Of a DNA stretch of 64,000 nucleotides, positions 26,631 to 37,883 are shown one piece after another. The first letter of the stretch is position 1. Each line of letters starts with the position of its first letter. Both the position numbers and the translations under genes were made by a program. Source of the DNA: Arabidopsis thaliana (lineage: Eukaryota; Streptophyta; Magnoliopsida; Brassicales; Brassicaceae); the NCBI RefSeq assembly GCF_000001735.4, contig NC_003071.7, positions 13,447,151-13,511,150 of the forward strand, written 5' to 3'. The notes under the pieces were generated by a model. It made no database searches and was not told the DNA's origin. It saw only the letters and a program-made list of their open reading frames with translations.

Positions 26631-27807
26631 TCACGAGGAAGAACAGCAAGAGAAACCAAAGCCTTGTGTGGAGCTTTTATTATCGTCCTTAACGAGACTG
26701 ACTCTGTTTTTCATGCTTAGTTCGGTTTTATAAGTGTCGGAGTTGAGTTGTTTCCGGCTTATATTGGTATAGATGTCACGGATTACCATTTCGAAAGCTG
26801 TTTTAACATTTGTTGAATCGAGAGCTGATGTTTCCATGAAAAATAGTCCTTCGGTTTCAGCTAGTGCTTTGCCTTCTTCCACGCTCACCGCTCTTATGCT
26901 TTCTAGATCGCATTTGTTTCCCACCAGCATCCTCGCAACCGTTGTATCCGAATGTGCTGCCAAAATAAAACAAAAACCACAAATGAATCAACAAACCAGT
27001 ATTCAAATCAAACTTGAACATATAGACTTCACATTTGGCCTAAGTAAAGAATAAGTCACCAGAAAATCTTGAAGATCTAAACCGTTAGCGGACTAGACAA
27101 CCCTCTATTTTTGGAGCGGATAACAAACCGTGGTGGACAAAGTTTACTTCTACCTAAAAGCGGTACGTAGTTAGTCCGCTGCAGACTTGTTCTATTTTTT
27201 TCGATCCGCACTACTACGGATTATAGTTTATGAATGGTAAATAAAAAGCAGTCCAAACCGCATATACATTTGTCCGCCATGATCGCCACAACCATTCAAA
27301 CTCCTAATCAATCAACACAATCTACCAAATCTGGAGAATAAAGTCCACAATTCCACCAAATCCAGCTTCCTAATTTGCAGTTTCAAGACCTAATTGACTA
27401 AATCCACTATTCAAATTGAGGAAATACTAATCTTAGCTCAATCAAATCGCAATCAAAATCAATACAGACTTACTCTTGAGCTCATCAAGCCAACGACCAA
27501 CACTCTCAAACGTGGATCGACGACTAATATCGTAAACGACGAGAGCTCCGACGGCGCCGCGATAATAAGCGGAAGTGACGGCACGAAACCGTTCTTGACC
27601 AGCAGTATCCCAAATCTGAGCTTTAACTTCTTTACCTTCGATTTCCATATTCTGCGTCTGGAACTCGACGCCGATCGTGGCCTTGGAATGAGCGTTGAAC
27701 TCGTTACGAGCATAGCGAGAGAGAAGGTTCGATTTCCCGACGGCAGAGTCGCCGATTATCACTATCTTGAATAGATACTCTTCTCCTCCTTCGTCATCGG
27801 ACGACAT
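26631..27807 (-). CDS. RABA5D: Rab11-type small GTPase RABA5d
   Basis: Two exons, 27807-27474 and 26956-26631, sum to 660 nt (219 aa), with one intron splitting the codon after ELK. All GTPase motifs are present: P-loop GDSAVGKS, the effector-loop Thr in [19 protein letters not shown] and ETSAL. The C-terminus ends FSCCSSS, two adjacent cysteines suited to double geranylgeranylation by Rab GGTase. RABA/Rab11 proteins act in trans-Golgi to plasma membrane and early endosome traffic. The A5d assignment rests on the N-terminus [14 protein letters not shown] and the position at At2g31680. Confidence 0.95.
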
Positions 27808-28110
27808 CGTTTTTTTTGTTTCTGATTTTGAGAGAGAGAAAGTTGCAGACTGGTTTTAGAGAGAGAGAGAGAGAGATGGAGCTGGCAAAGGAAATGATAG
27901 AGAAGAAGACATAATGCGCATGAAGTGGTTTTAATTATTTGTTTTGAATTATGTGCCATGTAATTCGGTGCAATTATAAGTTCTTGTCGTGTCAAAAACT
28001 AATGGGCCAAAATATTGTATATTAAGCCCAAAACAGCCCATAATTCATCAGCGTTTAAGTAGCTGAGGCCTCTAGAGTGCGGTTGGTCTAAAATGAGTAT
28101 TTAACACATT
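27808..28110 (-). promoter_or_regulatory. RABA5D 5' leader and promoter with site II-like motifs
   Basis: A GA/CT-rich leader with a (GA)n run at 27858-27875 precedes the ATG. Further upstream are TGGGCC (28003), AGCCCA (28026) and AGCCCA (28036), a cluster typical of constitutively expressed Arabidopsis genes. Confidence 0.5.
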
Positions 28111-28942
28111 TTGATTATTATCTTTGTTAATTTAATGTGTAAATGATTACGATGTATATTTCTGAATGGCTTAACAATGATAATATATTAGACATAATTT
28201 TCAGTCTTCGAAATAAGTTACTTTGAATCATATAAACACAAAATATAACAACAATCAATAGTCTATATACTGTATGTTCCCACATATGAAATTGAAGGGC
28301 CGTATTCTCTAACGTTAGTCAAAGTATGACCTAATTACCATGGCCGGAGGAATTAGGGAAGAATAAGAGGAGACCATAGCTTAGTCATCTTAAATATACT
28401 AATAAATAATTTCGGTGATAAAATTCCAACTACAGAGAAATTAATGTTTAGATAGTCAATTCCAATTTGCATGAAACATAGAATTATAGTAGAATGATGA
28501 TAAAGTGAAGTTAATGTAAGAAACTAAACATCCAACTAGGGAGAATGTTTAGTTAGTCAATTATAATTTGCATGAAACATACAATAAGTATAAGTACAAT
28601 AAATGACAGAAATTCAACACTCATTGTTCACACATTCAACCAAAAGCAATTTAGAGTTTTTTTTTGCCTGGTTTACTACACTAGTTTAAGTTTACTAGCT
28701 TACATATATGATATATATATACCTTTATAACTAAAATATTAATATTTTAGATATTGGAAAAATGTAAACGCAGATATGAAAGTATGAAACACAGATGCAT
28801 TACGCGTTTGCGACTTTTGAAAGATGATTGATTTATACATCTAACCTTCACTTTAGTAATATATACGCTGACGTTGTACGAATTATAGATACACTTATCA
28901 CTATTTGTTCCATCTTAAATACTTAAAACCTAAACTTTAGTC
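28111..28942. other. AT-rich intergenic spacer
   Basis: No gene seen. Two similar phrases containing AATTTGCATGAAACATA lie about 100 bp apart (near 28465 and 28567), a weak local duplication. Confidence 0.4.
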
Positions 28943-30397
28943 CTAAAATATATTACAATACGACATATGGTTAGAAAAAGAAAAAAGTAGATCCACGGCA
29001 TTGGACCAATACATCATTCGTTGTCTCTTCAAGAACATCATCTTCTCGCCATTTGTCTTTAAAAACTCTAATGCAACATTGTCACTGTCCTCATCTTCAT
29101 CGGAATCGACTGATCTCGAGTTAGTTCTCCGTTGGTTTAGAAGATCGATATAGGTTTGGAGATCGTGAACGCAAGAAATGTTTTGAACATCGAAAAAATC
29201 TAGCGTGAGTTCCACCCCAACATGAACATAACATGAACAGCTCCATGGAAGCTCATAAAAACCACCTAAAACCCTAAAATTCTCATTGAATAAAACACCT
29301 GGAAGTTTTGTGACCGGATCATTGACGTTAGTGATCCTCAAGACCTTAACACCTAGCTCTTCGCAACGTTTTTTAAACTCCAAGTTACCAACCCTAGGTC
29401 CTGCGAAAGAGAACACGGTCACCGGAATATCTCCCTTGCCAATCCTCCGGTTTAAACCTAGTTCCGCAATGTCATAAGCAAGAAGTTGAGCCAATGAGCT
29501 TCCCATGCTATGTCCAGCGAGTGTGATACTCATCTCTTCTCCTTTATACTTATTCATCAATCTCGAGATTTCGGACAGAAGCTGTTGTCTGCAGCTCTCT
29601 AGTCCGAATTTGCTCTCACTCTCATCTGATGTGTATAAACTCAAGAACCCGGATTCAACCTTCACGTCGAGACGCGGGTTATGAGGATGGAACCTAGCAG
29701 GAGTTAAAGAGCTCATGAAATTTGCCAACCATTCAGGGTTAGTTACCGTTCCACGAAACGTCACCACAATGTCTCTCCTCCCTAAACGTTTCACCGAGTC
29801 ATCGGATGAAGCTGCAACGTAACCTACCCAACGCGCTCGTCGATTCATCTCGTTCTGGATAGGACTGATGTTGATGTTAATATCCGGTGTGGCGTAGATA
29901 TATTTTGTGACTTGGTAGTCCTCAGGTTGGTCGATTTCGGTTTCTTTAAGTAGGGTTTGTTTGCCGTACTTGCAGTTCAAGTAACGTTTGGAATTAGGGT
30001 CTAGATCGAAGGCTTTGTAACAAGTGGAAACTAAGTTGCCGTAGCGAGTGATCTCTTGTTGGAGAAGAGGGTTCAAAGGTTCGATGAGATCTTTCCAGTT
30101 GTTACATCCTTGTATCTCTCTCCATACCCGAGATAAGGGTACAGTCGCTGCCCCACTGGAGCAAGGAAACTTTGGTGCACAATATATCGGAGGAGGAGAA
30201 GAAGAAGCAACCGGAGAATTTAGAATCACTGGTGCTAATAGAGAAGAAGAAGAAGAAGAATTAGCAGTTTTAAGTCTTTTGGGGTTTTGGTAAGAAATAG
30301 GGAGAGAAAGAGTATACGGAATAAAGAGTGTTTGTTGTGGAGATCTGTTTCTTAGAAATGGAGCATGTTTCATATTAGGGTTTTGGATCAAGGCCAT
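28943..30397 (-). CDS. Plastidial phospholipase A1-I / DAD1-like class 3 lipase (PLA1-Ialpha2)
   Basis: A single exon of 484 aa. Residues 1 to about 75 form a Ser/Pro-rich, acid-poor transit-peptide-like extension. The lipase_3 domain contains [10 protein letters not shown] (about 92-101), the oxyanion region [12 protein letters not shown] and the nucleophile elbow GHSMG with Ser297. The acidic member is probably Asp360 ([11 protein letters not shown]) and the histidine His412 (VHDLQTY). The catalytic triad therefore looks complete. The family hydrolyses the sn-1 acyl bond of plastid lipids; relatives DAD1 and DONGLE release fatty acid for jasmonate synthesis. The position matches At2g31690. 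The substrate of this member cannot be read from sequence. Confidence 0.9.
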   Translation of the reverse strand: MALIQNPNMKHAPFLRNRSPQQTLFIPYTLSLPISYQNPKRLKTANSSSSSSLLAPVILNSPVASSSPPPIYCAPKFPCSSGAATVPLSRVWREIQGCNNWKDLIEPLNPLLQQEITRYGNLVSTCYKAFDLDPNSKRYLNCKYGKQTLLKETEIDQPEDYQVTKYIYATPDININISPIQNEMNRRARWVGYVAASSDDSVKRLGRRDIVVTFRGTVTNPEWLANFMSSLTPARFHPHNPRLDVKVESGFLSLYTSDESESKFGLESCRQQLLSEISRLMNKYKGEEMSITLAGHSMGSSLAQLLAYDIAELGLNRRIGKGDIPVTVFSFAGPRVGNLEFKKRCEELGVKVLRITNVNDPVTKLPGVLFNENFRVLGGFYELPWSCSCYVHVGVELTLDFFDVQNISCVHDLQTYIDLLNQRRTNSRSVDSDEDEDSDNVALEFLKTNGEKMMFLKRQRMMYWSNAVDLLFSFSNHMSYCNIF

Positions 30398-33300
30398 TGA
30401 TGGAAGATGACGTAACCAAGAGAGAAAGAGAGGGGTTTGTGGAGCTTTTCAGAGAAATAATTTTTGTGATGTATTTATAGTGAACATGGATAAGACTTCC
30501 CCATATTTTTGCGTGTATTGACTGAGAAATGAGATTTAAGTTAAAATACTCGAATTGCGATCGTTTTGTGAGAGTGATAAGAATAATTTATGTGGTCGGT
30601 TTTCTATTATTAAATTCTTATAACATATGATTAATCTTTTCAATTTCTGTTTCTCCTTACTTCAGTCTTTTGTACGCGTTACCATATCATGTGTGGACTA
30701 CAAAATATAATTATTAAATTATCGACTATATAGTATATACCAACTTAAATTCCTCGTATTCTTGACCATAAATAATGTAGTAAAGTGATGAAGGGTTGAA
30801 AAAAAGAAGATGAAGAGACCAAAGTGGTGAAGTAATAGTCTGTCATATTAACACCTACGCTTCCTACACGCATACATGCATATTCTTAATTTGTCATTTT
30901 GCATGCTGCTGAGGAACAAAAACTACACTGAATAAATGATTAATATTTTTGTAATTAATTGACAATAAATGTTTAGCTTCTTATATATACGAGACATAAG
31001 CAGTTTTTTCAGTAATTTCTCGTTTTCACTAACTTCATCGTTTTCCTGTGATGCTTGCTCATCTAGTAGTAGATGAGCTCTCAATATTTGTGAATATATA
31101 TTGACGTATATATTATAGAGTATCAATGTAATTCTATAACTCGATATTTATAACCAGTGAGCTTTCATCTTCGTTGCCACATAGGTTAGAAAAGCATTTT
31201 AAATTGAAGTCAAACTGCCGGAGAGAAAATAAGTAATTTATCTAAACAAGAACTAAAGAAAAAAGAAAGTATATATATATATCTATTAATCTTAGAAAAA
31301 TTCTGCATCTTGACACGCTAATTAAGTAAAGATTTGTTGGATTTTGGAGGTCTGATTTTCTTTTCTATTGGCAGTAAATTCTTTGTCGAATAACATATAT
31401 AGACTAGTATAGTAAACGTCGATAATTTCAGCTTTTAATATTACAGATTATTATCGTATATGGATAACAGAGACCATATATATAATACGCTTCTTCCATA
31501 TTCTAACAGACCAGACCAGACCAGACCATATATATGTTTCAAATTAGTCCTTTACAAATACATATACAATGCCAATGGTGTATATATAATATAATTTTTA
31601 TTTTTTGGAAAAGTATATGCAAGGGTAGACGTAACATGGTGGTGGATTGAAATTTTAAAGTTTGATGGGATCGTTTTATTTTTCCAAATATTACACTCTC
31701 AATGCGTCCATTTATAGTTTTTGTAGTATATTTACTATAAAATTTTGATTAGGATAAACCAAGTTGATCCAATATAAATCAAAATTTATATAAAAAGGAT
31801 TGTATTTGATTAAAGAATAATTCTGAATTGAAATTTTTGTCAATTTTTTTTAATCTAAACATATCCCTAATCATGCCTTTTTGGCAATAATATCTTTTTT
31901 GCAGAGAAGAAAATAATACATTCGAAGGAGAATGAATACGCGGAGACGAAAGATTTTGATTTTTGACTTTTGAGTACGTTTGACACATGAGAGCAAAAAG
32001 TGGACTCAAATAGTACGGAAGAAATAGCAGTTGTGTTTGTTGTTGTTCGTTATTTGACCCTTCGTGGCGTAAAACTCCCATGCACCTTCTTGTTTCTTTC
32101 CTCTCTTTTTTTTTCTTTTCTTTTCTGTTTCGTTTTTTGTTATATTTATGTATGTCTCGAGAAAACAATTTGTCTTTTTTTTTGTATGATCTTCATGAGA
32201 GGATTTACATGCTACACCAAAAAAAAAATGTAGCTTGACGAAATTTAGGGATAGTCTTATGCCAAAATTTTATTTTGTATATAATTATATTTTTAATTCA
32301 AACAATTTTTTTCAACGGAATGGACTTAAACTAAAATAATGGAGTTAAATACAAATTTTTCAAAGTAATAATTTTACATCAAATATAAATTTTGTATAGA
32401 TTTTTTTTTCTGTTAAGGACAAAAAAGAGTTTTAGCAAAACAAAAAAAAACCGTAAACAGTATTAGAATCGTTTCTTTTTTTAATAAAGAGTATTAGAAT
32501 AGCTATAACTTAGAAAATATATATAAAAAATAGTTAGAGATATGGTATCATATTTGGATAATTAGCTACAAATTTTGTATAGTAAAGAAAAAACTATTGC
32601 AAATCCAAGACCAAAAACTAAAGTTTCTAACTCGTCGTTGTTGTCTTTGGTATCGCAAATAATGGTAGGAATTTTTAGTTATCAAGTATTCGTCAATTGT
32701 AATGTGACATGTAGTCTGATGTAGATCATGAATATACAAGAAAAACATTAAGTAAAGGTAAAGCAACGTTGCTTACGCCGAAACAATTTGTGATGGGAAA
32801 CATATATCCAAACCCAAATTGAACCAATGTCCGGAATGTAAACACCAATATATTTTTTTACAGTAAAATAATATTTTTTCTAATCTATTTGATATAATTT
32901 AATAAAAATTAATCTTTATTCTTTTGCATGGCGCTGACATCTTTATAGGTTTGGATAACTAGGAAATTTCGTGGAAGTCTACAAAAATTTGAAAACAAAG
33001 ATTCACAAACTGAACAGTATTTTCCGATCCTAAAGAGAAGAGCCTTTATTAGTGTTTGGTCAAATCCACTACTTGATTCATTGCATGTACCATGCGTAAT
33101 TTTAAATCTACTCTTCAAGCTCACATTGTCAATTTTGAGAAAAAAGCTGAAAACCTTAAAAACATTATATGAAAAGGATAAATTTTCCAATAGAATATTA
33201 AGCAAGATGCTATTCACATGTTTCAAACGAAATTTGATCCTTTTTGTCCACATTTCTCTTTGGACCAGAACCGGGTTACTTTTCTATTCATCACCGAATG

Positions 33301-33730
33301 TGTAATATTTGTTTACTTGAGCTAACTTAAACTCGAATTAGCAAACAAACATCACGAGTATGTGTCAGAGAAGTGTGGACAAAACGTATCATGCCTCTCT
33401 TGCTGATGTTGCTATTGAAGCCCAAACATATGCTTACTACGTATCTGCCTCTCTCTTGAGGCTCTTTACAAAATCTGGAGACAACTTTCTAAAGGCTTGG
33501 AGCCACAAAGTTTAAGATATGAGAATTTTTACAGAATGTCATTTCCATTCAGTCTCCCTCAACAACTCGTAAAGGCCTTGAAATCTCGTGTCATTAGTTA
33601 TTTTGAACATGAAAGAGTCTTCAAATCAACATTCTTCAAAATCCTATATGCTGGTGGAGATAATGAAAAGGCATTAAACCTTGAAAATTCTTGTGTGAAA
33701 TGGATCTTGAAAAACACCGGGATATGATGC
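30398..33730. other. Gene-poor AT-rich spacer with decayed ORFs
   Basis: The spacer holds simple repeats: GACCA repeated at about 31509-31528, TA runs, and CT/T-rich tracts near 32090-32190. At 33359-33529 a plus-strand frame from an ATG encodes about 56 codons (MCQRSVDKTYHASLADVAIE...), and a second frame continues to 33727 (...RVISYFEHERVFKSTFF). They look like two frameshifted parts of one decayed coding sequence that I do not recognise. No intact gene is visible. Confidence 0.4.
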
Positions 33731-33741
33731 ATATCTTAAAC

Positions 33742-34378
33742 TAGGCGTGGGCATTCGGGTATCCGTTCGGATTCGGTTCTTTTCCCGGGTATCGGGTCTA
33801 TTCGGGTAGGAGGTTGAGAACCATTCGGGTATTCTTAAAATTTGGTTCGGTATCGGTTCGGGTTCGGGTCGGTTCGGTTATTTTAGTAAAAATGTAAAAA
33901 TAACCAAAAATACCCAAAATATTTTCGGGTTCGGGTATTTTATTCATATATACCCAAATCTACCCAAAATACCCGATTACCCGTAAATATATTGGTTACT
34001 TTTATCCAAATATAAGCAAATGTAACCAAAATACTTAAATTACCTAAAAAAAACTATAACATTGGTTATTTTTATCCCAAATATATCCAAATGCATATAA
34101 ATTACTAAAAAATCTAGTATATTCGGATTTATAATTTTAATTTTGGGTGTTTGAGGTATTACAAATATATATATATATATAACTAATATTTTTAACTTTA
34201 CATTTGTATTCGGGTACCCACGGATATTAGATTCGGTTCGGGTTCGGTTCGGGTTTTTTCGGGTAGTGAAGTGGAGAACCCATTCGGATAATTCTAAAAG
34301 TCGGGTTCGGGTTCGGTTTGGTTATTTTTCGGGTTTTTCAGTTCGGGTATTCGGTTCCGGGTATTATGCCCAGGCCTA
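33742..34378. mobile_element. Non-autonomous hAT-type transposon with 8-bp target duplication
   Basis: The element begins TAGGCGTGGGCAT and ends ATGCCCAGGCCTA, an inverted repeat of about 13 bp with one mismatch. It is flanked by the identical 8-mer TCTTAAAC (33734-33741 and 34379-34386). An 8-bp duplication and TAGG...-type termini fit the hAT superfamily. The 637-bp interior has no transposase frame. It consists largely of TTCGGGT/TCGGTTCGGG units near both ends and their complement (TACCCAAA) in the middle, so it can fold back. The clean duplication suggests a relatively recent insertion. Confidence 0.85.
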
Positions 34379-34386
34379 TCTTAAAC

Positions 34387-34906
34387 ATATTTGTACTTCT
34401 TTGTGGCGTACGTTCTAGACTGTAAATCAGCTTTGTTGTTGAAAGCTATCAACTCCTAAGAGTATGAGAGGCAGATAAGTGCTTTGATCGTAATGATCAA
34501 GCTGCTAACCAAAACTGATGAAGAGCACAAGCCAAAGAAGTGTCATTTTTGCCACTGATTGTATAATTCAATATTCGTTTTCTTTATCTAACTTAAACAC
34601 TCTAAGAAACGAACAAATGTCAAGAGAATGCGGAAGAGAAGTGTGAGAAAAACAGATCAAATTGCTTAAAATTAAACAATTATGGACACAGCTGTTTATG
34701 GTTTTTGTGAAATTTTGTCCTACAACATTAGCTATCTTCTCTGTCCAACATGAACATGTCAAAGTTTTTCTGCTCAACTAACCCAAAACTCACAACACAG
34801 AATGATCTAGCAACCAAACAATACATTGCAAGAACCTGAGCTCTGCTCCTTCTGATGCAATCTCGACACTGTTCCTTGTTTAACAAAAATGGGATGTGGC
34901 AAGCTC
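34387..34906. other. Spacer and probable 3' UTR of the VMA21-like gene
   Basis: The sequence just below 34907 is probably 3' UTR. No independent gene seen. Confidence 0.35.
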
Positions 34907-35745
34907 TCACTCTTGTTTCTTCAGCGCAGGGTCAGTATTTGTGACTCCTGATGTCAATTTCTTAACACTGTCTTTAGCCTCTGCAACAAACGAAGCGTCT
35001 GGCTTGTGTTTATCCGCAGGTTCTTTCAGGGCCAGACAGATGTAAAACACAATAACTACATTGACTGATACCACGGCAAGAAATCCACTCAGTAGTGTCA
35101 GAGAATGTGGAGACAACGTTGTTGACCCTGTCGAGATTTAACAGAGCAACACGGTCAATTTCTACAGCATTTACTGTTAGAAACTAAAGCTGGGAAACTA
35201 CAACAGACAAGCTACGTGAGCCTGAGAGAGAAAGAGAGACATTATGCCAAAAGTACAGTAACCGACTAACAGGCTATCACATGTGTAGATGATCAAACTT
35301 CATTACATGAACTACGCGTCAAAGACTAAACTGCCTTTGTTACAAGAAGTAAGGTTACAACCATAGAATAACCTCTTGTAGCATTCCAGCTCCAACTAGT
35401 TTCTATGATACCTACAAACTAAGTTCTAATCAAAGAAGTTTGCAGTTTCTAAAAAGTTACAATCAGAATTTCTCTAATCTGCCATCAGATCCCAACAACC
35501 AGCTATTCTACTAAACCAAGTTCCACTAAAACTTCAACTACAGAGTTTACACGATTAAGCAAAACTCAAAGTTAGAACCATCAATACAATTAGAGCAATG
35601 ACACAGATGTCCTCATACATAAGTCAAACCTGGAAATTTTAGCCTTACCAGGAAGCAAATCATTGTTGAATCCATATAATATTGCAATAGGAAGAATCCA
35701 CATAAACATTGATGCAATAAGGAACTTCTGCATAACCCCAGCCAT
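34907..35745 (-). CDS. VMA21-like V-ATPase assembly membrane protein
   Basis: Two exons, 35745-35649 and 35127-34907, give 105 aa. The intron (521 bp) has donor CCTG/GTAAGG and acceptor CGACAG/GGTC and joins in frame to read DLLPGSTTLSPHS. Two membrane segments are clear: about residues 7-25 (FLIASMFMWILPIAILYGF) and 44-65 (LLSGFLAVVSVNVVIVFYIC), followed by a cytosolic Lys-rich tail. Size and topology match VMA21, which chaperones V0 assembly of the vacuolar ATPase in the ER. The tail ends KKQE, near the Lys-type ER retrieval signals of this family. It corresponds to At2g31710. Confidence 0.88.
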
Positions 35746-36264
35746 GGTTCTGCATCCAAATTGTTAAACCACGAATCAACGAAGATGCAAGATGTGGAAA
35801 ACAGAATACACGAATCTATATATAGGGTTTTCAACAGAATAACCTAAATAACACAAATTAGGCGACAAAAGTAAAACTTTACATTGAATCTGGCGAGTTA
35901 ACTCGGTCTTGGACTCAATGTCTCTCGCAATTTGCGAAGTCGAGATTTTTTCTTTTCTCTACAGAGTTTCCCTTGTCAATCAAAATCACAAGGAAGCCAT
36001 TATTAAACCAGAAAGATATACTAAAACCACATTTCAATCCGGCATAAGCCGGTATATTTATTCGGTTCAAGTTCGAAGAAACTACGTGCCGTTTTCTAAC
36101 CAGAGCATACCGACTACACGTTGTTTTCCACTACCTGGCAGAGTAAATGAACGTGTTCTCTTGTTTGACTTTGGGAAACAAATAAAATGAGTTTCTTTCT
36201 CTTCAAGCTAATGTCGATTTGTTTGCAGACTTTTTTTTATCCTGCGTTTTAAATATTTTTCAAG
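35746..36264. other. VMA21-like promoter region
   Basis: Upstream sequence of the VMA21-like gene. A plus-strand 93-codon frame at 35909 has no support. Nothing else recognised. Confidence 0.35.
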
Positions 36265-36790
36265 AAAATAGGGAAGGCAATAATAAGCAATGGAGAAGAA
36301 GAGGGCAAGATCTTATGTCACCTTTTCAGTATTTGCCTCTTGTGACTAAGTCTTCATCTTTAGTTTGGCCACCTTATGTTGAAGAAGAGCTTCAAACAAT
36401 GTCTAAGGGGCCGAGTGAGTCAATGGTTAACTCAGGGGAGGCTCGTTAGGTTGCATATCATGAATATGCGGAAATCCCTCTAGCTCCTTGAATGCATCTG
36501 ATCTTGCACATTATGTGGTACAAGGGTATGTTCTTTTCTTTGACAAGGTAACAATTATTTTTTCCTTTGGTCTACTTTCTTCGTTGTTTGTGTTATCTGA
36601 TTCATTTTTTCTTAAAGTGGATATTTGGCATGAAGCATAAAGTACTCCCAAACAATTGTTTTGTTTGATGCGGAAAGTTTCTAGAGAAGAGTCTGCTAAC
36701 TTTTTTGGTGAGGTGATTCCTGGACTGGATTGTGTGAATTTCTTCTCCAATTACCATCCATGTTAGGAATGCACTATCATACGGCAGACC
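36265..36790 (+). pseudogene. Broken fragment of a poly(ADP-ribose) glycohydrolase gene
   Basis: The plus strand reads SPFQYLPLVTKSSSLVWPP, then EEELQTMSKGP and VNSGEA. This matches the N-terminal signature of plant PARG proteins (PYLPLV-x-SSSLxWPP-x-VxEALxxMSxGPxxxxVxSGE). The similarity continues after frame changes: LAHYVVQGYVLFFDK near 36515-36549 and EESANFFGEVIPGLD near 36689-36733. TAG and TGA stops and at least two frameshifts interrupt it. It is an N-terminal remnant with no macrodomain-like catalytic part. The functional PARG pair of Arabidopsis is known further along the same arm (At2g31865/At2g31870), so this is likely a dispersed local duplicate that decayed. Confidence 0.7.
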
Positions 36791-36859
36791 ATGTCTTGAT
36801 GGAGTTATGTCCGGGGAAACCAACACTCAAACTAGTTTCTATGTTTTACGCTAGGATTA

Positions 36860-37095
36860 TTTAGTATGAAAAACTTGCATGCCACGACAATAGAGCAAGA
36901 GTCTACAATAAACAGAGATTAGTCACATAGCACAACTGTTTTGGTTGGAATCTCTAGTTACAACCGGAGATGGATGTCCAGCTCTGTGACGGAGACCAGT
37001 GAGCCTCCTCCTATTTGCCTCTTGCACAACTTCGCCATGAACATATTGAGCTACGGAAAAAGCTAGTTGAGTATTCTTCAGAGAGCTCAGCAGAG
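36860..37095 (-). pseudogene. Decayed duplicate of the 3' end of the neighbouring B3/DUF313 gene
   Basis: The minus strand near 36953-37025 contains AGAGGCAAATAGGA, then GACAGAGCTGGAC-like and CTCCGGTTGTAA-like phrases. These line up with the last codons of the B3 gene at 37884-37950 (ANRMSSLVSDTELDLELRL, stop). The copy has small indels that shift the frame, and the similar flanking phrase ACTTGCATG occurs in both copies (36869 and 37822). It is a partial tandem duplication of the gene's terminus plus some downstream DNA. Confidence 0.55.
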
Positions 37096-37883
37096 GAACA
37101 TGGCTTGGCTTCTTATCGTGGCTCATAGGTACGTCACTGCAGTCTACCTAGAGGACCAATTGGGTCAAAGTTATATATTATTTCTGAATTGATTATGTGA
37201 GATATATTCATGTCACTGTCTGTTTACTACATTCTTTCGTTATATATATAATTGGTGTGTTCCGACTTCCGATCTTACGAGTTTATATGACTTTCGTTAT
37301 GTCATTGACTGGTTTGTTCCGATCTTACAAGTGGGAAAGAAAACTTGCCAAAAACAAATATCATCCGTTCAAACAAAAAGGAACTATATAAGGGATGAAA
37401 ATCAGCACAATCTAAAACAAACTCGTAATGTTAACACTAACACTCAGTATATTGAGCTAAAAGACCCAAAAAAAACACCTAGATAAAAAGGACAAAAATC
37501 CAAAAAAGCCATCTTCGAATATAGTTTGAGATGATCAAGAACACAAAGATTTAAGAATAACTCTCTTTATTAGTTTAAGAAATTTACTCAAAACTTAAAC
37601 TCTCAACTCATAAGTTATACCACATGTTGGTATCTCCTTATATAGAGATCTCTTAAACAATCCTAATCCTAATCCTAATAGAACTAATATTTAGATAACT
37701 CATAAATATTGTTTAGATATCTCCTAAAGTTTCTAGTCCTAATCTCTCTAGGATTTAATGACTTAATTGTCAAGTCATATTCAAACTTTAACTCAACATC
37801 GAGTGTCTGAAAAAAAAATACTTGCATGGCAAACCTCGGCAGTAGAGCTAGAAGAGCTGTTTTTTGCTGCTGGAAACTCTTAA
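37096..37883. other. Intergenic, B3 gene 3' flank
   Basis: AT-rich with short duplicated phrases: TCCGATCTTAC/TTCCGATCTTACAAG near 37268 and 37318, and CCTAATCCTAATCCTAATA at 37661-37679. No gene seen. Confidence 0.35.

Noticed and set aside
27394-27774. 126-codon plus-strand ORF opposite RABA5D exon 1
   Set aside because: Antisense shadow of a well-supported GTPase exon.
35909-36190. 93-codon plus-strand ORF upstream of the PARG remnant
   Set aside because: No similarity continuing the PARG fragment and no coding bias; lies in the VMA21-like gene's promoter.
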